NCBI RefSeq assembly: GCF_032362555.1
Contig: NC_083509.1
Span: forward strand, 4,859,001-4,923,000
Source of the DNA: Amyelois transitella
Lineage: Eukaryota > Arthropoda > Insecta > Lepidoptera > Pyralidae
Length of the DNA stretch: 64,000 nt
Direction of reading: 5' to 3'
Position 1 is the first letter of the stretch. Each line of letters opens with the position of its first letter. This document shows, in pieces, positions 10,718-23,415 of the stretch. A program made the position numbers and the translations under genes. The notes under the pieces are model-generated. The model ran no database searches, was not told the origin of the DNA, and worked only from the letters and a program-made list of their open reading frames with translations.

Positions 10718-13700
10718 ATGCTTAGTTCCCGATATTATAGCGCATCGCGAGTAGGCACTGATGCGAAACCTCGCACGGCGTTAGTGGTGGATGAGGAAGA
10801 CGAGTTGTATAGTGGGTTCAATGAAGTGGCTCCCGCCCTGGACACACGCAACCTGCGGGAAGACCAGGCGTTTCAAGAGACCCTCAAAACTGCTGGATTT
10901 GGGAGGAAAGTCCCTAGTCGTATGGGCACTGTGGTACGTTACTTTTCTACTTATATCACGTATCATGTACAAGTTTGCTTGTACACGTCTCCAAGAAACC
11001 ATTATCTATTGAGCCGGATACCTGAATTAAACAGATGCTTAAGGCGATGAAAATCAGCATATAAAAAATAATGAGTACCGAGATTTGGGTTTTACATGTT
11101 TTTACATGTAATCGGAATACTTATAGAAGTGGCAAGTAATGTGGCGGTCTAACTGTTGTTTGCGACAGCACAGCATTATCATTTTGTGTCCCAACTATGA
11201 GGTTTGTTTGGCAATTTAAGCATTGCAAAACGACAGTACATAATTCCTGTAATTGACAGTACAATAACAAGACAATATAAATTTCCTGAGTACCTTAATT
11301 TTCTGAATTCTATGGGTGATAACCCACAAAGTGAGACTAGATGTAAAAAGAAAGTAAATCTCAGTCAGAATGTTAAGGAGGATACCACACGTTCGCAGAT
11401 GTTCCGAATGGGCACGGTGAGCGTGCGCGGCGGCAGATCGCGCGCGGGCACGGCGGCGGCGCGGCCCGTGACGGCGGTGCGCGCGGCCGGCTACTCCTCC
11501 GCCGCGCGCGACACGCCCAGTCGCGAGGACAAGAAGGAGGACAGGTAACTGTCCGATATTTGGCTTCTTCACACCGCTGAACGTCGCCTTGCAGACTTTA
11601 AAAGTCTGTTAATGGGCTCTATCTGCCCCGAAACATAAAGATCTACTTATATATTTTTTTTAGTGTAGAATCTACAAGTTGGTAAGTATGGCAGAATTTT
11701 TAGCATTATTTTTTATGGACAAAAAGTATATGCTGTCTGCCAGATTCCAAAAAGGTTCACCCTGGTGCCATGCTATGTGTTTGTATCTTGACTTGCCATT
11801 ACTTCGGCGAATTAATTATGAAATAGTGTCGTTCTACAGAACAATTGCCTAAAGAAACGCAAAAATATCTGTTAGTTATGGGATTTACATATAAACTACA
11901 TCTTTTCATTTTCCAGGATATCTGCATAGGGACCTATTTCATGGTATACCTATATTTGATAAAATATTCATCTCTTTTATAAATTTGCATATACAAAATG
12001 TAATGTTTACAATAAATTAGATTAACTTTGAAATGCGATTTATTTTTATTCTCTTTGATTGAAGTATTGAAGACAAGGTGAAACAAATGGAGGCGCGAAT
12101 AATGGCCCTAGTAGAGGAATCCTGTATGTTGAGCGCAAGACTGGACCAAGACGACGACTCGTCCACGAAGAAAGAGCTTGATTTGGGACAGGTAAATATG
12201 AAAACTGGTGCTTCTTATATTGATTTGAATCTGGGTTTTAATGAAATCTTTTTTATTACGGGTAACTAGTTTTTTTTATGATAAACAGATTTTTCAAATT
12301 ATATTTTAGCATTACCATCAAATTAACATTTGAAAAAACAGGATATCTTTAGTCTAACATTTTGCATTCATATTTTCTTTTTTTGTTGCAATTTGAAAAA
12401 ATAAGGCACAGCCTTCATTAACGAAATAAGTTTACTCTTTTATATGATAGAAAGGTGCTTAGAATTTGATTAAACAAATTTTCGCTAATCTTGTACAGGC
12501 ATTAGCGAAAGCTCAAGAGGCTTCGACGTTGGAACGCCAGCTGATCAGGATGCAGGAACAAGCGAACCTAGGAGATACACATAACTTAGATCTTACCTTT
12601 GCTGTGAGTAAATTTCATTGCTAAAAAATTATTTACTAGTTTCTTTTTATGTGAAAAAAGCGTTTTTGGCTATGGCTTTTATCTAAGTCTTTTTTGGGAA
12701 TGTGCAGTTTAAAATTAGAAGCATATAAGTCTTTGTTTGGGGATGTGTAGATAAAAATTAAAAAGTAGAATATGACTGTTAGAAATATGTATTAAAATCA
12801 CTGCACTCGAATGATCCAATACTGATTAAATAAAAATTTCATTAAAAAGAACAAAAATTAAGTTCCTCATCAAAAGGCAAACTCATAACTGGTTTATGTA
12901 CCTACAATCGCAGACACACATGCCCTCTTGTCGCAGAAACGCAAACCAAAAACCATGGGGGAGTCTCGTTTCAGCACAGGCGACTGTGTGTGTGCTTCAA
13001 TTTTCGTGTTTGTGTTATTAAGAATGTTTTAATTTTCGCAGGTACTGTGCAATTTGGCTGGACAGTACGCACTGAATGAAATGTACACAGAAGCACTTAA
13101 CACATATCAGTTGCTAACGAGAAACAAATTATTTCCTCACGCCAATCGACTTAAGGTTGAAATTTTTATTTTTTGAGAATTTTTTACATATTAAATTTAA
13201 CCTTATTGAATGCAAGTTTGAGGTATTTTTACTTTCCAGGTGAATATGGGAAACATTTATTTCAAAATGGGTGAACACCCAAAAGCATTGAAATTGTACA
13301 GAATGGCACTCGACCAAACTCCAACGGCTGAAAAAGATTTGAGGTTTGACACATATATAAGTTGATTCCTTACACGCACTACCCTTACGACTATTGTGTC
13401 GTAAGACTAGAAGATTACGTTTACCTGCATAGTTTGATAGGGCTGTCGCTGTTCCCTACTTCCTACTTAATATGATAATTGCTAGATAATGATGAATTAA
13501 TGGAGAACGATTGAACTCACAATGAAATAAAATTTCAAATATAGTTTTAAGATTGCTAGCCCATCGTTTAGAAAGGTAAAAGAAGTTATGCCGTTACATT
13601 AATAATGAAAATGATTGTTGAAGGTGATTTTACCCACCTTTACTAAATTATAATTAAAGTAAAATCTAGGTATGCAAAGTTATTTGGGCCTAAAGCAAGT

Positions 13701-16700
13701 CGTAGTAGTAAACAATCATGAAGAAAAAGTACCTACTATAATGCTGATTTAATAAAACGTTTGTAGAATGAAGGTGATGCATAATATCGGCCTCCTTTTG
13801 GTGCGAATGGGTAAATTTCGAGACGCTGTCACAAATTTTCAACATATAATGCACGAACAAGGAGATTTCCAAACAGGTAGGTCAGAATATTTAAATGCAC
13901 ACAAAAATACCATAATTTTATCGTATTTCTCGAAAAGTACGAGTAATACTAAGGTATTATAAAATACGGAACATAAGACTATAGATAGAAGTGGTAATTG
14001 TTGGTGAATGTGATATCGAATTAATGGGTTTGATTGTGACAAAATTTTTCATTTAAATTCTGAGATTAATTTAGCTTAGCTTTACAGCTGCGCAGACAAC
14101 TACGTGCAGTATAACCCGGCGGACCACGGACCTCTAAACACTTCTGTGGGGGGTGCAACCGGGGACACGCAGAGAAGAGAGAAACTACGTGCAGTTCTTG
14201 ACGACGACATATCAATCCTTTAGCTTTTACTTGAAATGTAGGATTTCTATTGTCTACTTGAAATGTAGTTACTTTCACAATATGATCCATTGTAGGTCTT
14301 CATTTGGTATTATGTTCCGTGGCATTGAGCGACGCTGAGGGAGGAAAGGCAGCTTTCCACGCGATGTTGGACGTAGAGCCGCCCATTTATCACCAAGATA
14401 TCACCATTGATGATGTAAGTAATTAATTATACAATTGAATTTACGTTCTAGTGTTATCAAAAGTGCGACCTGTTCCCATATTCAAATGTTCCTCTTGTAA
14501 GGATTAGGCCGGAGGCACATTGAAACTTCAACATTGTTCCATTAATAAAAGTGTATCCTATTTGTTTGCAAAATCCGATAAGTGCCAGATAATACCCAAA
14601 AACCAGTACGTACAGGTCAATAAGTTAGGAGAGGACAAGAATAAAATGCTGATTAAACGTGCGACGCAAATGACCCCGACCTTTTAGAGACATTAACCCA
14701 GACGCATGGCGAACACGCCGGCAGCGAGTGGCTTCGGATTACGAGGGAACACGCACGGACTACTTGTAGCACATTTTAATTGATTACTGAGAACTTATGT
14801 ACTTTCAAACTGACGCAATTAATCAATCATCTTAATTAAAATCATTAATGTTTTCTAAAGATTTTTACTGCTTACGATGAAAAAATTTATACTTAAACTG
14901 GGGGTCTATTCAAGAATGTCGTCATGGCATATTATGTCTAATGATATCTCTTTTTATCTTTTTGGTTATCGCATTAATTCTTGCGTGTGCCTCTAATTAC
15001 CCGCTTGTTGGTGTATTGACGACGTTGGGTTGGGTTAACTTGATTCTTAATGTAGAGAAAATTCGTAGAAGTTTGTCTTTACATAAACATCTCAAGCTGT
15101 GGGGTGAAGACTCCGCGCCTATAGGTGGTCACAGGAAGTTTAAGTTTTGCAGATAATATGGGTTGAGGCAGGTAATACTGTGTATGCACATAAAAGGAAA
15201 TGAGTAATTATATAATCAGACGTACAAAAAAAAAGTAATTATAATTGATTAATCAATTATAATTATATTTTTTTTTGTTTTATCAGACACGTCATTTTGT
15301 TTACAAATATCTCACCATCTCGAATAAATATCGCCCATTGAATTTCTACCACAAAATATAATAGCATAGTTTCTGTTTCCGACATGATAAGTATGACAAG
15401 TTCTTAGGATTCTTATTCAGGCAACAGTGCTCTGTAACATTTTTTCCCGACACTATTTGAAAAATTTTAACTGTGTTGTGGAAAAAAAATTAACTTATTA
15501 TCGAAGAATATTTCCTGCTATTTACTTCAAAGTTTTGTAATAAATGTACCTGAATACGAAATATAAAAGGGCTTTGCAAACAATTTGCAAAGTTTTCCTT
15601 TCAATCGGGGTATAGAGTACCTACCGATTACTGCCCCACTTCTTTTAAACTATTTTTATTTATAATTAACCCTCAGAAAAGAAACTTATGATTCGCAATG
15701 GAAATTTTCTTTGTTGTTTAAGGTAAACAATACTTGAAAAGATATTATTACTTAGTTCATATCACCTACTTATTGATAATTCCAGGATTCAATATGTATT
15801 TTGTTTATATTATATTATCTTGAATCACTTAGTAACAAAACACGTTACATCAGTAATCAGATATTGGACATAAGATAGCGTTCACCTTAATACAGATAAG
15901 TTTGATATCTTTATTTTACCCCCTGTCGGTGCCCTTATTACTAATCTATTTATTTCTTATCTATGTCTTGGCAAAGTTTCCTCTGATTCGGATTAGATTG
16001 ATCAATAAAAATGGTACATTCATGTTGATGTTGTTAAGTGAAACTTACAAATAACTAAGCAAATATACAAGAACAAACGTACCATCGGGCACCTTACAAT
16101 ATTAAAATCATAAAATCGTCACCTCACATCTTAGTTTAAGGTGTGGACATCGTTTGAGAACGAACTCATATACCTATAACTAAAAATTTGAAATACTTAT
16201 AAGAATGATACCCGAAACCGCCGAGCTTGCATGAAGAGAGTTATGAATGGGGATGACGCGAAGGAAGTGTGCAGAGATCGTGGCAAGTGGAAAGAGGCAG
16301 TCTCTGCCTACCCCTCCGGGAAAGAGGCGTGATTTTATATATGATACTCGTATTCTAGGAGAACGATGCTTACGAGTGTGTCCTTCGCGACGTTTTGCGA
16401 GGTGACCGTCTCTCGCGCTGGTCACGCCGCGCCGCTGCCGACGCTGAGCGCTGCTTGGCGCTGGCTGCGGCCGCGCTGGTACGGCCCGCCTCTCGAGACG
16501 ACGATAGCGGGTCAGAACTGTTACATACATATAAAATACCAATTATTGTAGTAAGGCAACAATGCTGTTGGTTGTGTTCTTTGCGACATGTTGTGAAGTG
16601 ATCATCTCTCTTGTAGGCTAGCTTCGACCGTGTCCATGGCGCACGCATGACATTTTCAATTGAGTTTACTCGCGGCTATATTATTTTATTTGGAAATATT

Positions 16701-19700
16701 TTAATAATTATCTCTATAACTAGTCCTACAAGGCAGGTGAAGGGAAGAGTCCTTCTATAATTTGATCTTAGAAAATGTTAGACAAAAAATATTTGGTCTC
16801 ATTTTAGTTGTTCATAGAGGTTGTACCTTACAGCGGTATGTCGTGGTGCGTGGAGGCCCTCCGCGGCTACAGCGGCGGCGGCGCGGGCGCTCGCCTGGAG
16901 CTCGGCGGCGCGCTGGCGGCGCTGCGGGCCGGGCGCGCGGCTGCGGCCACTCGCGCCGGGGACAAAGCCCTAACGAGACTGAAAGCGGTGGCCAGAGCAC
17001 ATCCTAGTGATAGGGTTCTGAGGGCCGAAGCTAATGCGGATGCAGCCTTTGTGGCTTATGCGGTAAGTTGTTAATGCTATTTGAATGGTCGTGACTCGTT
17101 TCGAAAACAGCGCGTACGGCATTTGTGGCATGCAGTAAGCTATGTGCGGTTCGGATAAGGTACTAAGATACCGAAAGCGATAGCCAAATCGGTAAGGTTC
17201 TGAGAGCAAACGCTCTAAATATCAATTATAGAGTAATGATAAAATTTGTTCACAATTTAATACTACCTTAATAAAACCTGACCGGCAGAGAAGAATCTAA
17301 ATTTTATTGTATGTGAAGTATACTTTAATAGTGTGTATTGCGCTAGTTGGGCAAGTACCCCGAAGCGCGTGCTCTCAGCGAGTCGGCGTCGCGCGACGAC
17401 CCGTACGGGTGCGCGGCGCGCGTGTGCGCGGCGCTGGCGGCGGCGCGCGAGGCGGGCGGGGAGGGCGCGTGGGCGCTCGCCGCGCAGCAGTTGGCGGCCG
17501 CCGCGCATCTCGATCCCGCCGATCTTATTGCTATGCATGATTTGGGTAAATATCAATATGATTAAGTTTTCAATGTAGCATACGCATATAAAGGGCGCTT
17601 AGGTTTCGTTGTAAAAACTCAGTATGATTAAGACATTATGCCATAGTGTGTATTTATAGCATAAGTAAAACTTTACATGGACTAACTTAAGTAGAACATT
17701 ACCTAAACAGCACTAGCGTTAGAGAAGAGTGGTATCGAAGAGAACGCTATATCGGCGCAAGCGCGGTGGTCGCGCATGCGCAGCGCGGGCGGCGCGGGCG
17801 CGTGCACGCGCGCGCTGGCGGCCGCCGCGCTCGCGCGCCTCGCCAGGAGCCGCGCCGCTGATCCCGCCGCCGCCGAACACTGGTATACGTTACTGTATTT
17901 ATTTTAGTTTAAGTTTAATGTTAATAAGTATACTCATCAAAACACAACCACAGAGTTTCCGCGACTTCGCCAGCGTAAAACGAAAAATTCCTTCAATTCC
18001 CGTTCTTGCGGGATTCTTATAATGCCGGTAAATCCTCTGTTAGTGCACCCCTAGTTCACAAGAGTTACTTGCTGAATATAAAATCTCTAGACCCAGCGGT
18101 TTGGGCTTTACGTTGAAATGTCGGTCTATCCCCTTTTATAAATTTAGATAGATTTCAAGACTTCATCACAAGAGTTCCTTTTTATTTCACTAGCGAAGGC
18201 ATTCGATGAACGCATTCTCCACTTTTTTCTCACTCCGCGGTAGGTTAATAAACGCGGCGTTCACATTGTGCTATTAACGCATAATATACGTTCATCAAAC
18301 GCATAAGTACGCTGGACAGACGCTAGAATGAAACCGCTCTTAAACATAAATCACCTCAGAAGGTCGTCAGTAAGGCATCAACAACTGAAATTTGTCCTAT
18401 TTGTTCTGCCACCAACAATAGGGATTACAGTACTACCACTTTAATAAGTTACACCAATGTACCTGCGCAGAAATCAATTTTTGTCATGGCGCGAAAATAT
18501 CTGCGCCAATCTATTGGCTAATTGCGTACGCGCCATGTCTGGAGTTCGCAGGAGCGCCACGCCGTCGCGGCGTTGCGGTAGTCGGCAATGAGCGAGATAC
18601 ACGACTCCTGCTGTTTTGGATTTTATATAATTCGGCGGTCGGTTGTACTATTCTGCGCCGTCGAACAATGCCGATGTAACTTACAAAAGTGGTAGTCCTG
18701 TACATTCTCAGTACAAGTAACTTCAAACATTGCGTTTTCAGTTGCATCCTCAGACTTGACAGATCTGTCGAGGCCTGTAGTTATGGTATTTTCTTAACGG
18801 CAGGTATAGCATGGTTGGCGGATGGGACGCGGGCGTGACATGCGCATTGGCACAGCTGCATAGCGAAGTGGGGGACACTAACACCGCCAGACATCACTAC
18901 CAAGACGTAATATATAATTTTTTAACTGGAATTCTTTTTTTCAAAAATTTCGTGATATTTTTAAGCAGTCTCTTCTTATATTTATTTACATTTAAGTACG
19001 TTTAAGTACATTTTCTCCCTTATATTTACTTTTCCTTTAAAAGTCCCTTTCAACCAAGAATAAAGCTTTCGTCTTAAGTCACCAACTGACACCGTTCTTA
19101 TCGCACGAAAATATATCGCTATTTCGCATTTGATTTGACAAGAAACGGAACAGAACAGTTCTTCGCGCGATAAAAACCGCGTCGCGCGTGTCATACTCAT
19201 GGGCAGGAATCCCTTACTTGTTTAGAATGAAATGTATATTTATGGAACTTTATTACTAACTTTGCTGAATGTCGCCATACCGTTTTCTCGAGACTATTTG
19301 CTTTGTCTACCCCGTGAGGGATAAAGACGTTATATATATTTATGTACTTACGTATATTCCTATTACTTAATGTGTAATATTGTAGGTGGAGGCGGTGTGG
19401 CCTTGCGAGCTGTCTGCGCTGGAGTGGCTCGCGAGCGAGGCGGCGCCCGACGCCGCGCTCGGCTACTACCGCCGAGCCGCCAGGTTACAGCCTAACAACG
19501 TGAGTTGGATCTTCCTTCTCTCTCTTGCCTTCTCTTTCTCTCTCTCACACACATTCTTATATTTTTGTCTCCCCGGTTTCATGTAGGATTCGCTTTCAGA
19601 CATTCAACGTAATGTTCATATAGCATCATACGGTTTTAACGATATAGAGCACTTTATTTAGGAAAACCAACAGCAATACAGCATTTTCCTTGTATTGTTA

Positions 19701-22700
19701 GTCGCGATTACATCGTCACCTATTTGGAGAGGACCCCGGTGTGCCTCTTTTGACCACGATCCTTAGTCAGTATTTTACACGAAGCAACTTCCGTCTAACC
19801 CTCGTACCCAACCCATATTGGATTACGGTAAAAGCTGAACTAAATAATATGCAGCTTCTTATGACATCCATGGGAAAGATATGTAATGTGCCGGGAACCG
19901 CACCGATACAGATCAACAGGAGTCACTACACTATACTGTCGACTTGCTTTGTCTCCGATATATTTTTTCTTCCCTCTGTATCATTTTCGATAGGAACTTG
20001 GAGTTGAGCTGAGTTGATGGTTATTGTGTTTGTCTGCAGCCTCGATGGGGCTTACTGATGGGTAGCTGCCTGCGCGCCAGCGGCCGCTACCAAGAGGCGC
20101 TTGCTCTCTACAAGAAGATGAACGCGAGGTTTCCCGACAACGTTCAATGTCAGTCCAATTTCATTCTGCTCAACTACATAAATACATAAAGTCACGTCTT
20201 TATCTGAGTTAGGCGTAGACTAAATCACTTCTTGTTATACTTACAAATTGTTACTTTATGCTTATCATTCTCTATATTTATCTCATCGATGGGTGCTCTC
20301 TGTAGAACACTAGGCAATCAATCTTTTAAACTTCTTCTTTTTAGCGTGTCGACAATCCTTCCAACTATAATCATCCAAACAGTAATGCAAGGAGTATACT
20401 GCAACGTTCTGATTCAGGTTTAAAGTTGATCGTGAAGCTGTGCGGCGACCAAGGCCTCTCGGAGACGAGCGCGTGGACGCGCGAGCTGCAGCGCGCGCAG
20501 GGGAGGCTCAAGCAGCAGGAGCGCGGTGCGTATTCATACTTCCTATATCCCCGGCGGGGTAGACAGAGCCAACAGTCTTGTAAAGGCCGTTTTTTATTTT
20601 ATTAAAAATGTTAAAGTGTATTTGTTTGTCCGACTTTTACAAAATTGTCCAAATCACTGAAATGATGCCGATGCCCATGAAATTTTGCATATATTTAGTA
20701 TGGAGTGCGGAGAAGGCAAAAGGGGAGGAATAATGTACCTACATACTCGTATCAAGAGCGGCAAGTAAGTAAAACTATGCATTGCATGTTTACAGATGAG
20801 GTATAGGGATGGACGAGTATGACTAGCTTGTGGTTAATATCACTGACCACCTTTTTTTTGCTTTGAATTAAATGCCATGAATTTACAATTATGCTGCGTG
20901 GATTCCGGCACCAATAAAAAAAAGAATAGAGCCACTCCATCTCGTTCCCATGGATGAAGTAAAAGGCGACTGAGGGATATGATTATACACTTAGGATTCT
21001 TCTTTTAGGCGATGGGCTAGCAACCTGTCAATATTTGAATCTCAATTCTGTCATAAAGCTAAACAGCTGAACGTGGCCTATTAGTCTTTTTAAGTCTGTT
21101 GGCTCTGTAGACAGAGATATAATCACGTCTATACCCCTTGCGGGGTAAACCCCGCAAGGCATATAGACGTGATCACATGTACATATATATAATTAAAAGT
21201 ACATTCTATTTTTATATATCAGGAATAATGACACGAAGTATTCTTCGTTTTAAGCTATCGTCTTCTTTCGTTATGTTAGAGACTCTGTAGTTAAAATATT
21301 TATAACTTCTAAAACACTTCCTTCGGGTTTGAATCCTATGGGACACATAGGATTCAAACCCTTTCTAAGGCAAACGTCTAGACCACAGCCCCGAAAGCAG
21401 TTGCGAATATATTAGTAATAAATGTGTTATTGTTTATTATTTAGCAGTATCTGTGACGTCGGCCGGCAGCGGTTCATCTGGAGCAAGCCAGTCGCCTATC
21501 GACCAGATTAGAGGTAAGAAAACATTATATACGTCATTTAATAGATATTACAATAATAAACAACAAATATGTACCTCGATGGACGTTTGTTCATTTCCCT
21601 TCTACATTCTTCGACAGCACAGTTCGACAGATAAAGGAATGTATGCATTGATATAAATTGTTTTTGTTTTGAACTTCATTTATTTCTGAAAGATCTTATT
21701 TTTGTTTTTTTAATATTTGCTTAATAAAGACGAACTAAAAATGAATCAAAGAAGAAACAATAAATTATCGCTATGAATTATCATTTAAAGATAAGAATAT
21801 AGATATCTTTGAAATAAATAATGCAATAAATCTTTATTGCAATGTAAAATTTAAACGCGAACCAAGCAAGGGTGCTTATTTTGTTAAATCAGAGCTATAA
21901 TTTATCAATGCTATTAATTATTTGTTAGATAACGCGCTATAAATTGTGTAGGTAGAGGATTATGACGCAACATCCAGTAAACAACACTCATAAACTGTTC
22001 ATGATGCGTCGATTTTACGTCATGCATCGCCCTCTTTAGACTTGATGTACAACGATGCCCTATTAATTTTATTGTGATGGATGTAATTTTCTTATCAATA
22101 TTATTTGTATGAGATTCTGATTTTATCGTCCTAATAAAGCAATAAAGATGTTTATTAAGAAATATACCAAGTCAATGAAGACAACGTCAGAATGCGTAAA
22201 TATGTGATTAAGGTAATTTAAACTGTTCTTTGGCGGAGAGAGGATTAAGACATTTGATCTCTCTCGAGACTCTGAAATATTCAAATCAAGCATTAAAATA
22301 AATAGTCCTAGATGATTTTGATACATTATTATTGTTACAGCTGGTTCCAGAGGCGGCAGTGGTCGTGTTGATAGTGCGTTAACTCGAGTCACCACGTAAG
22401 TTTCTTCAAAACAAATTTTATTTTATATCTATTATATTTAGGTTATTTACCTTTTTCACATATATACTATCACGTCTTTATCCCTTACGGGGTCGACAAC
22501 GCCTAACAGTGACAGGTTGCTAGTCCATCGTCAAAAATCAGAATCCTTTATCGCATTTATTATTGTCACTGAAATCTCCAGGTTTACCAGCGTTACAACT
22601 GAGGTTGCAATTAGGAACATTTTCATAAGAGTTAGTAATCGACACAATAACCGTATTTCCCGACGATATGCTTAACCACGTGACATGTAACATAGTCGCA

Positions 22701-23415
22701 GAACGCGCCAAAGACCCACGACAGCCGGGTTAATTAGAGTACGCATTAGTATTTGAATACATAATTTCTCCGCACCAGACCATTTCACATGTTAGACTGA
22801 GAGGTCAACCTTTGAAATACCTACTTTTTCGTATAATTTCGTCCACTGTTTTCTTTTGATATCCATTGTTGGATGCCAGTCAACCGTATTAATTATGTAA
22901 TTATGACGCAATGTCTTTACAGATTTGCTTAGAGGTCATTAGGGTCTCTCCGCTTGCTACATTTACGTATCTCTGCGTGCATTCTCTCAACACCTCTTTT
23001 GAGCCTTAATATGTAGTTGTTCGTAAATTGAAAACAGGGACTTGAATCAGCTTGATCTCAAATTGATTTTAGTCCTGGATGACACGAGATATATTTCTTA
23101 ATTTTATAAAAAAAACTTGTCTTTTAGTTGTTAAAACTATAATATTAAACTGTACAGTTTGATAATTTAAAGACCAGTACTAATAATGTTTTAAAATAAA
23201 GGATTAATAATCCAATAATTTTACAAGTAAAAAACTGGTATATTTAATTATCCATATAATGATCAGCTCACTTCTGTTATATCCTGTGCAGATACACTAA
23301 CGATGCTGTGATCCAAGACAGCATACAACAAGCATCCCGCTCAGTTGAACGCTCGTCAGGCAGGAAGAAAAATATCGACGAATTCGATGAAGAATTACCT
23401 CTACCGCCCGAATAG
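10718..23415 (+). CDS. IFT88: Intraflagellar transport protein 88 (IFT-B core, TPR protein), complete
   Basis: Nineteen coding exons: 10718-10933, 11399-11544, 12065-12191, 12499-12603, 13042-13155, 13240-13343, 13767-13876, 14296-14414, 16359-16510, 16834-17062, 17347-17545, 17711-17882, 18804-18906, 19386-19499, 20040-20148, 20418-20525, 21448-21513, 22341-22395, 23292-23415. They total 2472 nt, one frame, 823 residues, close to human IFT88 (about 830). IFT88 (nompB in Drosophila) is a core IFT-B subunit that carries cargo into cilia. Support: YSGFNEVAPALDT near the N terminus, ARPVTAVRAAGYSSAA, then TPR units such as NEMYTEALNTYQ, NMGNIYFKMGEHPKALKLY, RMALDQTP, a WCVEAL block, GRYQEALALYKKM and NVQCLKLIVKLCGDQGL, and an acidic end DEFDEELPLPPE. 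The middle TPRs (exons 9-14) are very Ala/Arg-rich and GC-rich compared with the vertebrate protein. The exon 10 start is chosen at 16834, where phase and the SGGMSWCVE match agree. Confidence 0.95.
14415..16204. other. IFT88 intron 8
   Basis: A 1.9 kb intron. It holds the palindrome at 15226-15276 and, at its right end, a LINE fragment. No other gene or repeat family is recognised; a 71-codon hydrophobic frame at 14941-15156 has no family support. Confidence 0.5.
15226..15276. repeat. AT-rich perfect palindrome with flanking A and T tracts
   Basis: The core at 15236-15265 is a perfect 30-bp palindrome centred on GATTAATC. A nine-base A tract on the left and T tract on the right extend the pairing after a short bulge. 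Confidence 0.75.
16205..16342 (+). mobile_element. 3' fragment of the RTE-like LINE, 16 bases before an IFT88 exon
   Basis: Matches the last ~135 bases of the copy at 8618-9463: ACCCGAAACCGCCGAGCTTG, AAGAGAGTTATGAATG, AGAGATCGTGGCAAGTGGAA, CCCCTCCGGGAAAGAGGCG, then a lost ATGT tail. It ends just before the polypyrimidine/acceptor of IFT88 exon 9 (exon starts 16359), so the insertion sits inside the splice-acceptor region. Confidence 0.85.
18428..18700. mobile_element. MITE with TA target site (mariner/Tc-like ends), IFT88 intron 12
   Basis: Terminal inverted repeats begin CAGTACTACCACTTT on the left and, on the complementary strand, CAGGACTACCACTTT on the right, and both continue to GTAAGTTAC/ATAAGTTAC. 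The TIRs pair over about 25 bases. Each end abuts TA (18426-18427 and 18701-18702). The 273-bp interior has no coding capacity. Confidence 0.8.
19300..19352 (+). repeat. 3'-end fragment of the ATGT-tailed short element
   Basis: TTGTCTACCCCGTGAGGGATAAAGACGT followed by TATATATTTATGTA matches in order the 3' end of the copy at 26420-26695, with substitutions. IFT88 intron 13. Confidence 0.55.
20540..20592 (-). repeat. 3'-end fragment of the ATGT-tailed short element, reversed
   Basis: GGCGGGGTAGACAGAGCC then AACAGTCTTGTAAAGGCC is the reverse complement of the 'GGCTCTGTCTAACCC' region of the 26420-26695 copy. IFT88 intron 16. Confidence 0.55.
20895..21182 (+). repeat. ATGT-tailed short element with a palindromic 3' end
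   Basis: Close to full-length member: CCGGCACCAATA, CCACTCCATCTCGTTCCC, GGATGAAGTAAAAGGCGACT, GATGGGCTAGCAACCTGTCA, AGCTGAACGTGGCCTATTAG and a 3' end with CCCCGCAAGG. Unlike other copies, its end is doubled head to head: arms 21122-21146 and 21149-21173 pair with two mismatches and a two-base loop. IFT88 intron 16. Confidence 0.8.
22468..22560 (-). repeat. Fragment of the ATGT-tailed short element, reversed
   Basis: TATCACGTCTTTATCCCTTA, CGGGGTCGAC, then CAGTGACAGGTTGCTAG and CAGAATCC are the reverse complement of the 3' half of the family. IFT88 intron 18. Confidence 0.6.

Noticed and set aside
14941-15156. A small membrane protein in IFT88 intron 8
   Set aside because: Hydrophobic frame by AT-rich composition; no splice or family support.
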